From Paracoccus marinus (GTDB taxonomy: Bacteria; Pseudomonadota; Alphaproteobacteria; Rhodobacterales; Rhodobacteraceae): 64,000 nucleotides of DNA. Shown here in pieces: positions 1 through 7,830 of this stretch. A model generated the notes under the pieces. It did not search any database and was not told where the DNA came from. It worked only from the letters and a program-made list of their open reading frames with translations. The DNA lies in contig NZ_VJYZ01000033.1 in NCBI RefSeq assembly GCF_007018965.1, positions 310,001-374,000 on the forward strand, given 5' to 3'. Each line of letters starts with the position of its first letter. The first letter of the stretch is position 1. The position numbers and the translations under genes were made by a program.

Positions 1-1094
1 AGCGCGGTCACGAGACCGGCGAGGTCCAGCATCTCCTGCTGGCCGCCGGGCTGCGAGAACAGGATCAGCGCCGCGCCGGATTCGCCCTTTGGGCGATAGA
101 TCGACAGGGCGCGCTGCGTGCGGTCGAACTCCAGCCTGTCCATCGGCGCGATGGCTTGCAGCCCGGTGTGGTCGTCGCGCAGTTCCGACAGGCCCATCTG
201 CACCCGCCACGCCTCGCGCCGTTCCATCAGGCGGCGCATCGCGGTGCCCGCGTCCGGCGCGGCGCGTTCTGCCACGACCTGCGCGGCGATCGCCTCGCGC
301 GTTTTCGGCCCGTCCTTGCCGTCGATCGCGCCGTCATAGCTGCCCGCCCAGCGCAGCGCGCGCTGCACATCCTCGAGCGGCGGCATCTCGGCGCTGCCGG
401 GGCCGGGCAGGTTCGGCGCGGTGCCGGCATCGACGACCGCGCCGAGATCCGCGGCGGGGGTGACGAAGGCGTCCTTGGGCGCGCGGCCCGCATTGCGGAA
501 CGCGGTCAGCCAGGCGGCGGCAACGGGTTCCTCCATCGGGCCCAGGGTCACGGCGAACCAGTCGTTGGGAAGCTGGGCAAGCCCCGCCTCGGGGAAGGTC
601 GCGCGCCATTCGGCGAGCGCCGCGTCGGCCTCGGCCCGGGAGCGGAGGGATTGCAGGCGGATGTAGTGGTCGGGGGCGGCGGGGTCGGGGACGGGGGCAG
701 GTTCCGCAGTTGCAGCGGCGTCGGTGGTGTCGGGCGCGGCACCCGCAGCGGGCAAGGCCGCATCCGTCGCCACTGGCGTCAGCGCCTCGGCGGGGGCCGC
801 GATGAAACTGTCCTCGGGAATCCGGCCGTCGGCCTTTGCGGCGGCGATCAGCGTGTCCGCCTCGGCCCGTTCCATCGGTCCCAGCGCGATCCCGGTCCAC
901 CCGCCGGCCAAGGGGAAGGTCACCACCTGCGGAAACCGCGCGGCCCATTCCTGCGCGGCGGTCTGCGCCTCGGCCCCGCGCCGCGCCTCGACCCGGATCA
1001 TCACCGGCTCGGCCAGCGCCGCCAGCGGCGCCGCGATCCCGGCAAGCGCCAGCGCAACGACTCTCAGCCCGCCGGTTACCCGTCCGCCCTTCAT
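1..1094 (-). CDS. Exported protein with two SPOR-like repeats and a peptidoglycan-binding-like segment (3' end off the left edge)
   Basis: The frame stays open from an ATG at 1094 to the window edge, so the C-terminus is missing. Residues 1-28 look like a signal peptide ending in a Leu-Ala-Glu-Pro junction. Two homologous stretches of about 70 residues follow, near 31-100 and 146-215. Both contain an acidic/Ala-rich helix, a 'W(T/F)(G/A)xxLGPME' motif and a 'GR(I/A)P(E/K)D(S/A)F' end, as in SPOR-like repeats that bind or survey peptidoglycan. An Ala/Pro-rich linker separates them. Around residues 236-268 a segment with 'ALRWAGSYDGAIDGKDGPKT' matches the helix-DG-helix pattern of PG-binding_1 domains. 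A periplasmic cell-wall-associated role is an inference. Related full-length proteins may carry a trypsin-like or other domain that cannot be seen here. In-frame ATGs at 1145 and 1151 are possible but lack a better ribosome site, and the extra N-terminus would be a GGR-type repeat. Confidence 0.7.
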   Translation of the reverse strand, partial: MKGGRVTGGLRVVALALAGIAAPLAALAEPVMIRVEARRGAEAQTAAQEWAARFPQVVTFPLAGGWTGIALGPMERAEADTLIAAAKADGRIPEDSFIAAPAEALTPVATDAALPAAGAAPDTTDAAATAEPAPVPDPAAPDHYIRLQSLRSRAEADAALAEWRATFPEAGLAQLPNDWFAVTLGPMEEPVAAAWLTAFRNAGRAPKDAFVTPAADLGAVVDAGTAPNLPGPGSAEMPPLEDVQRALRWAGSYDGAIDGKDGPKTREAIAAQVVAERAAPDAGTAMRRLMERREAWRVQMGLSELRDDHTGLQAIAPMDRLEFDRTQRALSIYRPKGESGAALILFSQPGGQQEMLDLAGLVTA

Positions 1095-1145
1095 CCGCCC
1101 GCCCTTCACCCGTCCGCCCGGCACCAGCCCGCCTTGCTCCCTCAT
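1040..1145. repeat. Short GC-rich 15-bp tandem repeat at the start of the exported protein gene
   Basis: About three degenerate 15-bp units of the type CCGTCCGCCCTTCAT lie around 1080-1125 (plus strand). They encode repeated GGRV/GGRM K tripeptides if the upstream ATG at 1145 is used. The repeat blurs the true start of the leftmost gene. Confidence 0.4.
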
Positions 1146-1311
1146 CCGCATTTCGCCCGTCCCGTTTCTTCTTGTTCGACGACCCGCCGCGGCCGCCCTT
1201 CATTGACCCTGTCAGGTCCGCTGAATAGAAGGTGCCCCCAAAGAAGGCCCCGACCTCGCAGGCTGCCCGCGCGGCCCCGACATCGCGCCAGTTATGCAAA
1301 AGGACGCCGGG

Positions 1312-2325
1312 ATGACCAGCCCCCAGCCCGATTCCGAGCCGCACGCCAACCCTTACGCGCGCCCGGCGGCGATGCCGGTGCCGGACCCTGCGCCGGGCCG
1401 TCCGACCTGCTTTCAGGACGTGATCCTGCGGCTGCAGACCTACTGGGCCGCGACCGGCTGCGCGATCCTGCAGCCCTACGACATGGAGGTGGGGGCGGGC
1501 ACGTTCCATCCGGCAACCACGCTCCGCAGCCTCGGCACCCGGCCGTGGGCGGCGGCCTATGTCCAGCCCTCGCGCCGCCCGACCGACGGCCGCTACGGCG
1601 AGAACCCGAACCGGCTGCAGCACTATTACCAGTACCAGGTCATCATCAAACCCTCGCCCCCGAACCTGCAGGAGCTGTATCTGGGCAGCCTGCGCGCGAT
1701 CGGGCTGGACCCGATGATCCACGACGTCCGCTTCGTCGAGGACGACTGGGAAAGCCCGACCCTCGGCGCCTGGGGCCTTGGCTGGGAGGTGTGGTGCGAC
1801 GGGATGGAGGTGAGCCAGTTCACCTATTTCCAGCAGGTCGGCGGGCACGACTGCCGCCCGGTGTCGGGCGAGCTGACCTATGGTCTGGAACGGCTGGCGA
1901 TGTATGTCCTTGGCGTCGAGCATGTCATGGACATGCCGTTCAACGCGCCGGGATCGCCGATCGCGCTGAGCTACGGCGACATCTTCCTGCAGACGGAACG
2001 CGAATACAGCCGCTGGAACTTCGACCAGGCTGATACCGACATGCTGCTGCAGCACTTCAGGGACGCCGAGGCGGAATGCGCCCGCATCCTCGACGCCGCC
2101 GATACAGACGCGGCGGGGCGGCTGATCCCGATGGCGCACCCGGCCTATGACCAGGCGATTAAGGCGAGCCACCTGTTCAACCTGCTGGACGCGCGGGGCG
2201 TGATCTCGGTCACCGAACGCCAAGCCTATATCGGCCGCGTCCGGGCGCTGGCGAAACGCTGCGCGGACCTGTTCGTCACGACCGCGGCCGCAACGGGTGT
2301 GAACGCCGCGAGGGCTGGGGCGTGA
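1312..2325 (+). CDS. glyQ: Glycyl-tRNA synthetase alpha subunit
   Basis: Catalytic alpha chain of the alpha2beta2 class II glycyl-tRNA synthetase, which charges tRNA-Gly in the cytoplasm. The first 35 residues are a variable tail. From about residue 36 the family signature begins ('[12 protein letters not shown]', 'CAILQPYD'), followed by '[11 protein letters not shown]' and a '[14 protein letters not shown]' block, all typical of GlyQ. The product is 337 aa, slightly longer than the usual ~300 because of N- and C-terminal tails. The ATG at 1312 is chosen because AAGGA lies seven bases upstream. An in-frame ATG at 1294 would place that site inside the gene. Its TGA overlaps the GTG start of the next gene, so glyQ, the DUF6446 gene and glyS are translationally coupled. 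Confidence 0.95.
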   Translation: MTSPQPDSEPHANPYARPAAMPVPDPAPGRPTCFQDVILRLQTYWAATGCAILQPYDMEVGAGTFHPATTLRSLGTRPWAAAYVQPSRRPTDGRYGENPNRLQHYYQYQVIIKPSPPNLQELYLGSLRAIGLDPMIHDVRFVEDDWESPTLGAWGLGWEVWCDGMEVSQFTYFQQVGGHDCRPVSGELTYGLERLAMYVLGVEHVMDMPFNAPGSPIALSYGDIFLQTEREYSRWNFDQADTDMLLQHFRDAEAECARILDAADTDAAGRLIPMAHPAYDQAIKASHLFNLLDARGVISVTERQAYIGRVRALAKRCADLFVTTAAATGVNAARAGA

Positions 2326-2801
2326 GCGTCACGGCGGGCAAGCTGGCGGCGTCCGTGCTGGTCCTGTCGGGCATCGCGGCGGGGGTGGGCGTCTGGTACA
2401 CGCAGGAGTATCTTTACTACGACGAACTGCCGCCGATCTCTGAACTGGCGGCGGTGGACGCGTCTGGCGCGCCGATGACGCTGACGGTGCGGGATTTTCA
2501 GGGGATCGACGGCACATCGTCCCCGATCAAGTGGCGCGGCTGCATGACGGTCGATCCGGTTCAGGCCGGGCACCTCGCCCCGTTCGAGGGCGCGACGCCG
2601 CTGAACCCGCCCGGCTGGTTCGACTGCTTTGATCCCGGCCAACTGACCGACGACCTTGCCGCCGGGCGCGCCACCTCGCGGCTGGTCCAGCCCGAGATAC
2701 GCCCCGACGTGGACCGCGTGATCGCCGTTTATCCCGACGGCCGCGCCTTTGGCTGGCAACAGATCAACGACAAGACCCCGGAACGCGGAGTGATGGACTG
2801 A
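2322..2801 (+). CDS. DUF6446-family membrane-anchored protein between glyQ and glyS
   Basis: 159 aa with a GTG start that overlaps the glyQ stop (GTGA). Residues 5-25 form one hydrophobic segment followed directly by aromatic 'WYTQEYLYY', which suggests an N-terminal anchor with the remainder outside the membrane, probably periplasmic. Two cysteines (in 'RGCMTVD' and 'WFDCFDPG') flank the middle. I recognise the family as the small protein that Rhodobacterales insert between the two glycyl-tRNA synthetase subunit genes (DUF6446). Its function is unknown. The stop overlaps the glyS start by one base, so its expression is locked to the synthetase. Confidence 0.8.
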   Translation: MSVTAGKLAASVLVLSGIAAGVGVWYTQEYLYYDELPPISELAAVDASGAPMTLTVRDFQGIDGTSSPIKWRGCMTVDPVQAGHLAPFEGATPLNPPGWFDCFDPGQLTDDLAAGRATSRLVQPEIRPDVDRVIAVYPDGRAFGWQQINDKTPERGVMD

Positions 2802-4933
2802 TGGACCTGCTGATCGAACTTTTCAGCGAGGAAATCCCCGCCCGGATGCAGGCCCGCGCGCGCGAGGACCTCAAGCGCCTGATCACCGACGGGCTGGTCG
2901 AGGGTGGCCTGACCTACGCCTCGGCCGGCGCCTTCTCGACGCCGCGGCGGCTCGCGCTCGCGGTCGAGGGGCTGACGGCGGAATCGAAGCCCGTTCGCGA
3001 GGAACGCAAGGGTCCGCGCACCGACGCGCCGGAAAAGGCGATCGAGGGCTTCCTACGGTCCACCGGCCTGACGCTGGACCAGCTGGAACGCCGCGCCGAC
3101 AAGAAGGCCGAGGTGTTCTTCGCCGTCATCGAAAAGCCCGGCCGCCGCGCCGCCGAGATCGTGGCCGAGGTGCTGGCGGCCGCGATCCGCGACTTTCCGT
3201 GGCCCAAGTCGATGCGCTGGGGGTCGGGAAACCTGCGCTGGGTGCGCCCGCTGCATTCCATCGTCGCGATCCTGTCGGACGAGGCCGGGGCGCAGGTCGT
3301 GCCGCTGACGGTCGAGGGGATCACCGCGGGCGACACCACCCGCGGCCATCGCTTCATGGCACCGGATGCGTTCCGCGTGACCGGCTTTGACGACTACGCC
3401 GCCAAGCTGCGCCGCGCCCGCGTCATGCTGGACCACGACGAACGCGAGGCCGCAATCCGGCAGGACGCGGCGAACCTGGCCTTTGCGCGCGGGTGGGACA
3501 TCGTGCCCGACGACGCGCTGATGGCCGAGATCGCGGGCCTGGTCGAATGGCCGGTGCCGCTGATGGGGGTGATCGAGGACCGCTTTCTTTCGCTGCCCCC
3601 GGAGGTGCTTCAGACCTCGATGAAGGAGCACCAGAAGTTCCTGTCGGCCCGGAACCCGGCGACGGGCCGGATCGAGGGCTTCGTCACGGTCGCCAACATC
3701 GAGGCCCCGGACGACGGCGCGACGATCCTGAAGGGCAACCAGCGCGTGCTGGCCGCCCGCCTGTCGGACGCGGCGTTCTTCTGGGACAACGACCTGCGGG
3801 TCGCAAAGGCCGGGATGGAGGACTGGGCCGAGGGGCTGAAGTCGGTGACGTTCCACGCGAAGCTTGGTTCGCAGGCGGACCGGGTGGAGCGGATCGCGGC
3901 ATTGGCGCGCGAGGTCGCGCCGGCAGTCGGCGCGGATGCGGACGCGGCGGAGCAGGCGGCGCGGGTGGCGAAGGTGGACCTGCGCTCGGCGATGGTGGGC
4001 GAGTTCCCGGAGTTGCAGGGCACGATGGGGCGCTATTACGCGCAGGCGGCGGGGTTGCCGGATGCCGTCGCTGATGCCGCGCGCGACCACTGGCGGCCGA
4101 AGGGCGAGAGCGACAGCGTGCCGGCCCAGCCGGTGAGCGTCGCGGTGGCGCTGGCCGACAAGCTGGACACGCTGACCGGGTTCTGGGCAATCGACGAGAA
4201 GCCGACGGGGAGCAAGGACCCCTTCGCGCTGCGGCGCGCGGCGCTGGGGGTGATCCGGTTGGTGCTGGGGAATGGGGTGCGGGTGCCGCTGGCTGAATTG
4301 CTTAGCGACTACATCGATGCTCGTCGCGTCCTCGCGGAGCAGGATGTGCACTTCTTTTCCGCCCGGATCGCTGCGGGCGTTAAACGGCGGGGAATTGTTC
4401 CCAAAGCCGCCGACCTCCTCGCCTTCCTCCACGACCGCCTCAAGGTCCACCTGCGCGAACAGGGTATTCGCCACGACGTGATCGACGCGGTGCTGGCGAT
4501 GCCGGGCAGCGACGACCTCACCCTTGTCGTCGCGCGCGCCACCGCGCTCAACGACATGCTCAAGACCGAGGACGGCACCAACCTTTTGCAGGGGATCAAG
4601 AGGGCCGCGAACATCCTGTCGCAGGCCGAGGAAAAGGACGGGGTTGAGTATGCCTTCGGCGCCGATCCGAAGTTCGCGGAAACCGACGAGGAACGCGCGC
4701 TGTTTGCCGCTCTCGACGCGGCCGAGCCGAAGATCGCCGCCGCGATGAAGGCCGAGGATTTCCCCGCCGCCATGACCGCGATCGCCGCGCTTCGTGGTCC
4801 GATCGACGCGTTTTTCGAGGCGGTGCAGGTCAACACCGACAACCAGATCGTCCGCCGCAACCGCCTGAACCTTCTTTCCCGCATCCGCGAGGCCGGGCGC
4901 CTGATCGCCGACCTCACGAAGATCGAGGGGTGA
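2801..4933 (+). CDS. glyS: Glycyl-tRNA synthetase beta subunit
   Basis: Large beta chain of the alpha2beta2 glycyl-tRNA synthetase, needed for tRNA recognition and activity. It opens with '[17 protein letters not shown]', the family N-terminus, and contains 'FSTPRRLA' near residue 48, 'RGHRFM', 'KEHQKFL', an HD-like block around 'FPELQGTMGRYYA' and the C-terminal anticodon-binding region ('NRLNLLSRIR'). The product is 710 aa, close to the usual ~690. The ATG overlaps the preceding stop by one base. It is the third gene of a coupled operon and is followed by tandem repeats and a terminator hairpin. Confidence 0.95.
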   Translation: MDLLIELFSEEIPARMQARAREDLKRLITDGLVEGGLTYASAGAFSTPRRLALAVEGLTAESKPVREERKGPRTDAPEKAIEGFLRSTGLTLDQLERRADKKAEVFFAVIEKPGRRAAEIVAEVLAAAIRDFPWPKSMRWGSGNLRWVRPLHSIVAILSDEAGAQVVPLTVEGITAGDTTRGHRFMAPDAFRVTGFDDYAAKLRRARVMLDHDEREAAIRQDAANLAFARGWDIVPDDALMAEIAGLVEWPVPLMGVIEDRFLSLPPEVLQTSMKEHQKFLSARNPATGRIEGFVTVANIEAPDDGATILKGNQRVLAARLSDAAFFWDNDLRVAKAGMEDWAEGLKSVTFHAKLGSQADRVERIAALAREVAPAVGADADAAEQAARVAKVDLRSAMVGEFPELQGTMGRYYAQAAGLPDAVADAARDHWRPKGESDSVPAQPVSVAVALADKLDTLTGFWAIDEKPTGSKDPFALRRAALGVIRLVLGNGVRVPLAELLSDYIDARRVLAEQDVHFFSARIAAGVKRRGIVPKAADLLAFLHDRLKVHLREQGIRHDVIDAVLAMPGSDDLTLVVARATALNDMLKTEDGTNLLQGIKRAANILSQAEEKDGVEYAFGADPKFAETDEERALFAALDAAEPKIAAAMKAEDFPAAMTAIAALRGPIDAFFEAVQVNTDNQIVRRNRLNLLSRIREAGRLIADLTKIEG

Positions 4934-5152
4934 GGGGCGCCCGCGAACAGTCCAGTGGACTGTTCGCAGCCCCGAACGCCCGTAGCGCAAGTGAAGGGCC
5001 GGAAGAGGGGCGCCCGCGAACAGTCCAGTGGACTGTTCGCAGCCCCGAACGCCCGTAGCGCAAGCGAAGGGCCGGAGGAGGGGCGCCCGCGAACAGTCCG
5101 GTGGACTGTTCGCAGCCCCGAACGCCCGTAGCGCGAGCGAAGGGCCGGCGTG
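4934..5152. repeat. Three tandem copies of a 73-bp palindrome-containing intergenic repeat
   Basis: Copies lie at 4934-5006, 5007-5079 and 5080-5152 with an exact 73-bp period and only a few substitutions. Each carries a near-perfect palindrome with arms GCGAACAGTCCA / TGGACTGTTCGC around one central base, then a conserved GAACGCCCGTAGCG...GAAGGGCC segment. Copy 3 has one change in the palindrome that shortens the arms to 11 bp. The array begins directly after the glyS stop. It is not a CRISPR because there are no unique spacers. It resembles REP-like elements. Possible roles are mRNA 3'-end protection or protein binding. Confidence 0.85.
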
Positions 5153-5174
5153 AGACGTGACATCCTTGAAACGA

Positions 5175-5204
5175 AGAAAGGGCGCCTCGCAAGGCGCCCT
5201 TTCT
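5175..5204. terminator. Bidirectional terminator-like hairpin between glyS and the acidic small-protein gene
   Basis: A perfect 13-bp stem AGAAAGGGCGCCT / AGGCGCCCTTTCT with a CGCA loop. A/T-rich ends give short T-runs on both strands. It lies between two convergent genes and can end transcription from both. Confidence 0.8.
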
Positions 5205-5217
5205 AACATCCGTCCCC

Positions 5218-5571
5218 TCAGCGGCGGTCGTCGTTGTCGCCGTCGTCGGGGTAGTCGTCGTCGTCGCCGAAGCGGGCGTCGTCGGACAGCTCGTCCTCGC
5301 CCTCGCCGACATACTTGGACGACAGCAGGATCGAGTGGTTGTCGTGCAGCGGGTCCATGACCACGTCAGCCGGCAATTCGCCCGCGATCCAGTCACGGAT
5401 CTCGTCACGCGCTTCGGACGGCTCGGATTCCGTGATCCGGGCGACGTAGGCCACGAAGGCGCGCTGGTCGCCGTCGATCTCGTCCAGCTCGGCCTCATCG
5501 GCGTCGGGCCATTTCTCCAGGATCGCCTCGTAAAAGGCGGACCAGTTTTCCTGCACATGCGACCATTTCAT
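5218..5571 (-). CDS. Small acidic protein, CsbD-like N-terminus
   Basis: 117 aa. The first ~65 residues have the layout of CsbD-like stress proteins: an early Trp, a second 'NW' Trp, a 'KWP' Trp, an acidic helix with 'ELDEIDGD', then a helix ending 'IRDWIAGEL'. Residues after about 85 become strongly acidic and low in complexity ('DDDDYPDDGDNDD'). No signal peptide or membrane segment is seen, so it is probably cytoplasmic. It is convergent with glyS and shares the terminator. The CsbD-like assignment rests on the pattern of tryptophans and acidic residues only and could be wrong. That the gene is real is much more certain. Confidence 0.65.
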   Translation of the reverse strand: MKWSHVQENWSAFYEAILEKWPDADEAELDEIDGDQRAFVAYVARITESEPSEARDEIRDWIAGELPADVVMDPLHDNHSILLSSKYVGEGEDELSDDARFGDDDDYPDDGDNDDRR

Positions 5572-5650
5572 GGCGTGATCCTTTTCTTGGGCGACCTGCG
5601 CCGCGTTCGTGACCGAACCAAGAAGGACGACGCCGGTTCCCGGCCTTCGA

Positions 5651-7528
5651 TCAGTTCGCCGGCATCGCGCCCGCGTCCCACCACCAGGTGTCGGGCATGA
5701 AGCCGGGCCAGTCGCCGTAGATCGGCAGCCGCTCGGGATAGTGCAGGGCCGCGGAATGGGCGACCCGGCTGACCGGCGAATAGGATACCGGGATCACGTA
5801 GCGCCCGGCCGTCAGCAGCCGGTCCAGCGCCTGCACGGCGGCGGTATAGTCCCCGGCCGTGGTCGCGTTCACCATCCGGTCGATCATCGCGTCCACGGCG
5901 GGGGATGCCACGCCCATCCAGTTCTTGCTGCCGTTCTGCGTGGCGCTGGCCGTTCCCCAGTACAGCGCCTGTTCGTTCCCCGGCGACAGCGACAGGCCGC
6001 GTTCGTACCAGGCCATGCCGAAATCGAAGCGGTTGGTGCGCTCGATGAACTGGGCGCTGTCGAGCAGCGTCACGTTCGGGCGGATGCCGATGTGCTTCAA
6101 GGCCTGGATGTAGACGTCGACGATGCGCTGCACCTCGGACCCCGACCGCATCGCGCTGCCCGACTGGTTCAGCACGATGTCGAAGGCGAAGAGGGTGCCG
6201 TCATCGCGCCTGAGCACGCCGTCGTCATGGATGGTCCAGCCCGCGTCCTTCAGCAGCGCCAGCGCCGACCGCAACCCCTTGCGGTCCAGCGCCTGCGCCG
6301 CGCCTGGGGGCAGGGCATAGCCGTCCATCGCGCCCTCCGGCAGGTCGGCCGCGAAGGGGGAAAGCAGCCCCGCCACCTCGGGGCCCGCCGCGCCGGGGCG
6401 CATGGCGAGGTCGGAGTTCGCGAAATAGCTCGTGATCCGGGGATCGCTGCCGCTTGTGAGCGTTTGGTTGATGAAGCGATAGTTGAACGCCTCGATCATC
6501 GCCTGACGCACGCGCCAGTCCGCAAAGGCCGGGTTCCGGGTGTTCATCACCAGACCCATGATCCCGGACGGCCGCCGGTGCGCGATCTCGTCCTTAACGA
6601 CGCGGCCCTGCGTCAGCAGCGGAAAGTTGTATTCCCGCGTCCACTTGGCCGCGTCCAGTTCGCGCCAGGCGTCGATATCTCCGGCCTTGAAGGCCTGGAA
6701 CATGGCGTTGGTGTCGGCGAAATAATCGTAGCGGATGGTGTCGAGGTTGTGCAGCCCGCGGTTCACGGGCAGGTCCCGGCCCCACCAGTCGGGGTCGCGG
6801 GTGAACGTCGCGGAGCGGCCGGGATCGACCTTCGAGATGACGTAGGGCCCGGACCCGATCGGCGGTTCCAGCGAGGACTCGGCAAAGTCCCTCCCCTCCC
6901 ACTGGGCCTTTTTCAGGATCGGGCGCAGGCCCATCAGCATCGCAAGCTCGCGGTCGGGCGTGTTGAAGGTCAGCCGCAGGCTGCGGGGGCCGGTCTGTTC
7001 CATCTTGGCGACCTTGGCCCAAGTGCCTGCATAGCGCGGATGGCCCTTGGTCCCGAGCGTCTCATAGGACCACATCACGTCCTCGACCGTGACGGGCGAG
7101 CCGTCCGAGAAGGTGGCCTCGGGGCGCAGAGTGAACTCGACCCAGGTGCGGTCGGGGTCGGTCTCGACGCTTTCGGCAAGCAGGCCGTAAAGGCTGAACG
7201 GCTCGTCGATGGACCGGAACATCAGCGTTTCGGCCACCAGGTTGCCGACCGCCCAGACGGCGTTCCCCTTGAGGACCCAAGGCTTCAGCGAATCGAAACT
7301 GCCAGGTTCCGCCAAGCGAATCGTCCCACCCTTCGGCGCGTCCGGGTTGGCGTAGGGAAGCGCGGTGAAGCCGTCGGGAAGGGCAGGTTCTCCAACCATT
7401 GCAAGGGCATGCCGGGGCTCGGCGGCGCTTGCCAGCGGCATCGCTGCAACAGCTGCAAACGCCACCACCATCACGCGCAGCACACGCAGGATCGCGGATT
7501 CGTCAGGATTCTTGAAGATTCGCGCCAT
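5651..7528 (-). CDS. Extracellular solute-binding protein, family 5 (YejA-like)
   Basis: Periplasmic binding protein of a peptide-type ABC importer, 625 aa. Residues 1-36 form a signal peptide ('VVAFAAVAAMPLASAAEPRH'). The SBP_bac_5 fold follows: 'LPYANPDAPKGGTIRLAEPG' near residue 60, 'TFSDGSPVTVEDV', 'PIGSGPYVI' and 'WWGRDLPVNRG', the last motif typical of the YejA/microcin C branch. The start at 7528 puts the signal peptide at the N-terminus. An open extension to 7687 has no signal features and would cross the small-RNA candidate. No yejB/E/F permease or ATPase genes lie beside it, so its membrane partner must be elsewhere. The exact substrate (oligopeptides, muropeptides or microcin-like peptides) cannot be read from sequence. 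Confidence 0.85.
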   Translation of the reverse strand: MARIFKNPDESAILRVLRVMVVAFAAVAAMPLASAAEPRHALAMVGEPALPDGFTALPYANPDAPKGGTIRLAEPGSFDSLKPWVLKGNAVWAVGNLVAETLMFRSIDEPFSLYGLLAESVETDPDRTWVEFTLRPEATFSDGSPVTVEDVMWSYETLGTKGHPRYAGTWAKVAKMEQTGPRSLRLTFNTPDRELAMLMGLRPILKKAQWEGRDFAESSLEPPIGSGPYVISKVDPGRSATFTRDPDWWGRDLPVNRGLHNLDTIRYDYFADTNAMFQAFKAGDIDAWRELDAAKWTREYNFPLLTQGRVVKDEIAHRRPSGIMGLVMNTRNPAFADWRVRQAMIEAFNYRFINQTLTSGSDPRITSYFANSDLAMRPGAAGPEVAGLLSPFAADLPEGAMDGYALPPGAAQALDRKGLRSALALLKDAGWTIHDDGVLRRDDGTLFAFDIVLNQSGSAMRSGSEVQRIVDVYIQALKHIGIRPNVTLLDSAQFIERTNRFDFGMAWYERGLSLSPGNEQALYWGTASATQNGSKNWMGVASPAVDAMIDRMVNATTAGDYTAAVQALDRLLTAGRYVIPVSYSPVSRVAHSAALHYPERLPIYGDWPGFMPDTWWWDAGAMPAN

Positions 7529-7611
7529 CGTCTGCCCGCCCGCCGTCCGGTGCGTCCCGGTTCTTTGCCGACAACCGTAACGAACCCGCGCCGGGCTGGC
7601 AAACTTGAGCC

Positions 7612-7640
7612 TTGGACTCACAGCCCGGAAGGCGTATATC
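7612..7640 (+). promoter_or_regulatory. Candidate sigma-70-type promoter of the small RNA
   Basis: A TTGGAC box at 7612-7617, a 17-bp spacer and TATATC at 7635-7640 give a plausible housekeeping promoter. It would start transcription near 7647, just before two hairpins and a T-tract. The boxes are imperfect, so this is a prediction. Confidence 0.45.
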
Positions 7641-7646
7641 GAATGC

Positions 7647-7722
7647 ACTGCTCGATAGGTTTCTTGCCTGTATGAAACCTGCCTCATGACTTGACGCCCG
7701 CCTTGTGCGGGCGTCTTTTTTT
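7647..7722 (+). ncRNA. Candidate ~76-nt small RNA
   Basis: Nothing on the plus strand upstream encodes a protein, yet a textbook intrinsic terminator sits at 7693-7722 pointing in the plus direction. Between the predicted promoter and the terminator is a second hairpin, AGGTTTC (7657-7663) / GAAACCT (7674-7680), with a 10-nt loop TTGCCTGTAT. Promoter spacing, an internal hairpin and a terminal hairpin with seven Ts together suggest an independent trans-acting small RNA, divergent from the YejA-like gene. I do not recognise it as 6S, 4.5S, tmRNA or a CcsR-type RNA. No open reading frame of note is present. Confidence 0.5.
7693..7722 (+). terminator. Rho-independent terminator of the small-RNA candidate
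   Basis: A nine-base-pair stem GACGCCCGC / GCGGGCGTC with a five-base loop is followed by seven consecutive Ts (7716-7722). The T-tract is on the plus strand only, so it ends a plus-strand transcript. Confidence 0.85.
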
Positions 7723-7778
7723 GCGCGCGTGGGCAGTTTCCCGGGTCGCGCGGCCTTCCGGTTCATGCAGCGGTTGTG

Positions 7779-7802
7779 AAAAAGCCCGCCGGGTTGGCGG
7801 GC
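7779..7802 (-). terminator. Terminator of the YagU-like gene
   Basis: A seven-base-pair stem GCCCGCC / GGCGGGC with a five-base loop is followed on the minus strand by five Ts. It lies about 30 bp past the stop of the minus-strand gene that starts at 8394. Confidence 0.75.
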
Positions 7803-7830
7803 ATTTTCCTTGGGTGTCCGGATGCGCGGA

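Noticed and set aside
156..2033. Long open frame on the plus strand opposite the exported protein gene and overlapping glyQ
   Set aside because: It is antisense or out of frame to genes with clear family motifs, and its product is Arg/Gly/Pro-rich with no domain. GC-rich DNA gives long spurious frames.
4934..5152. CRISPR array
   Set aside because: There are only three units, the full 73 bp is repeated and no unique spacers exist; no cas genes are in the window.
3053..5209. 718-codon minus-strand frame across glyS and the tandem repeats
   Set aside because: It is antisense to a well-conserved synthetase gene, and its repetitive N-terminus is only the translation of the 73-bp repeats.
7529..7687. 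N-terminal extension of the YejA-like gene
   Set aside because: The 53 extra codons lack a ribosome site, would hide the signal peptide and overlap the small-RNA promoter and hairpin.
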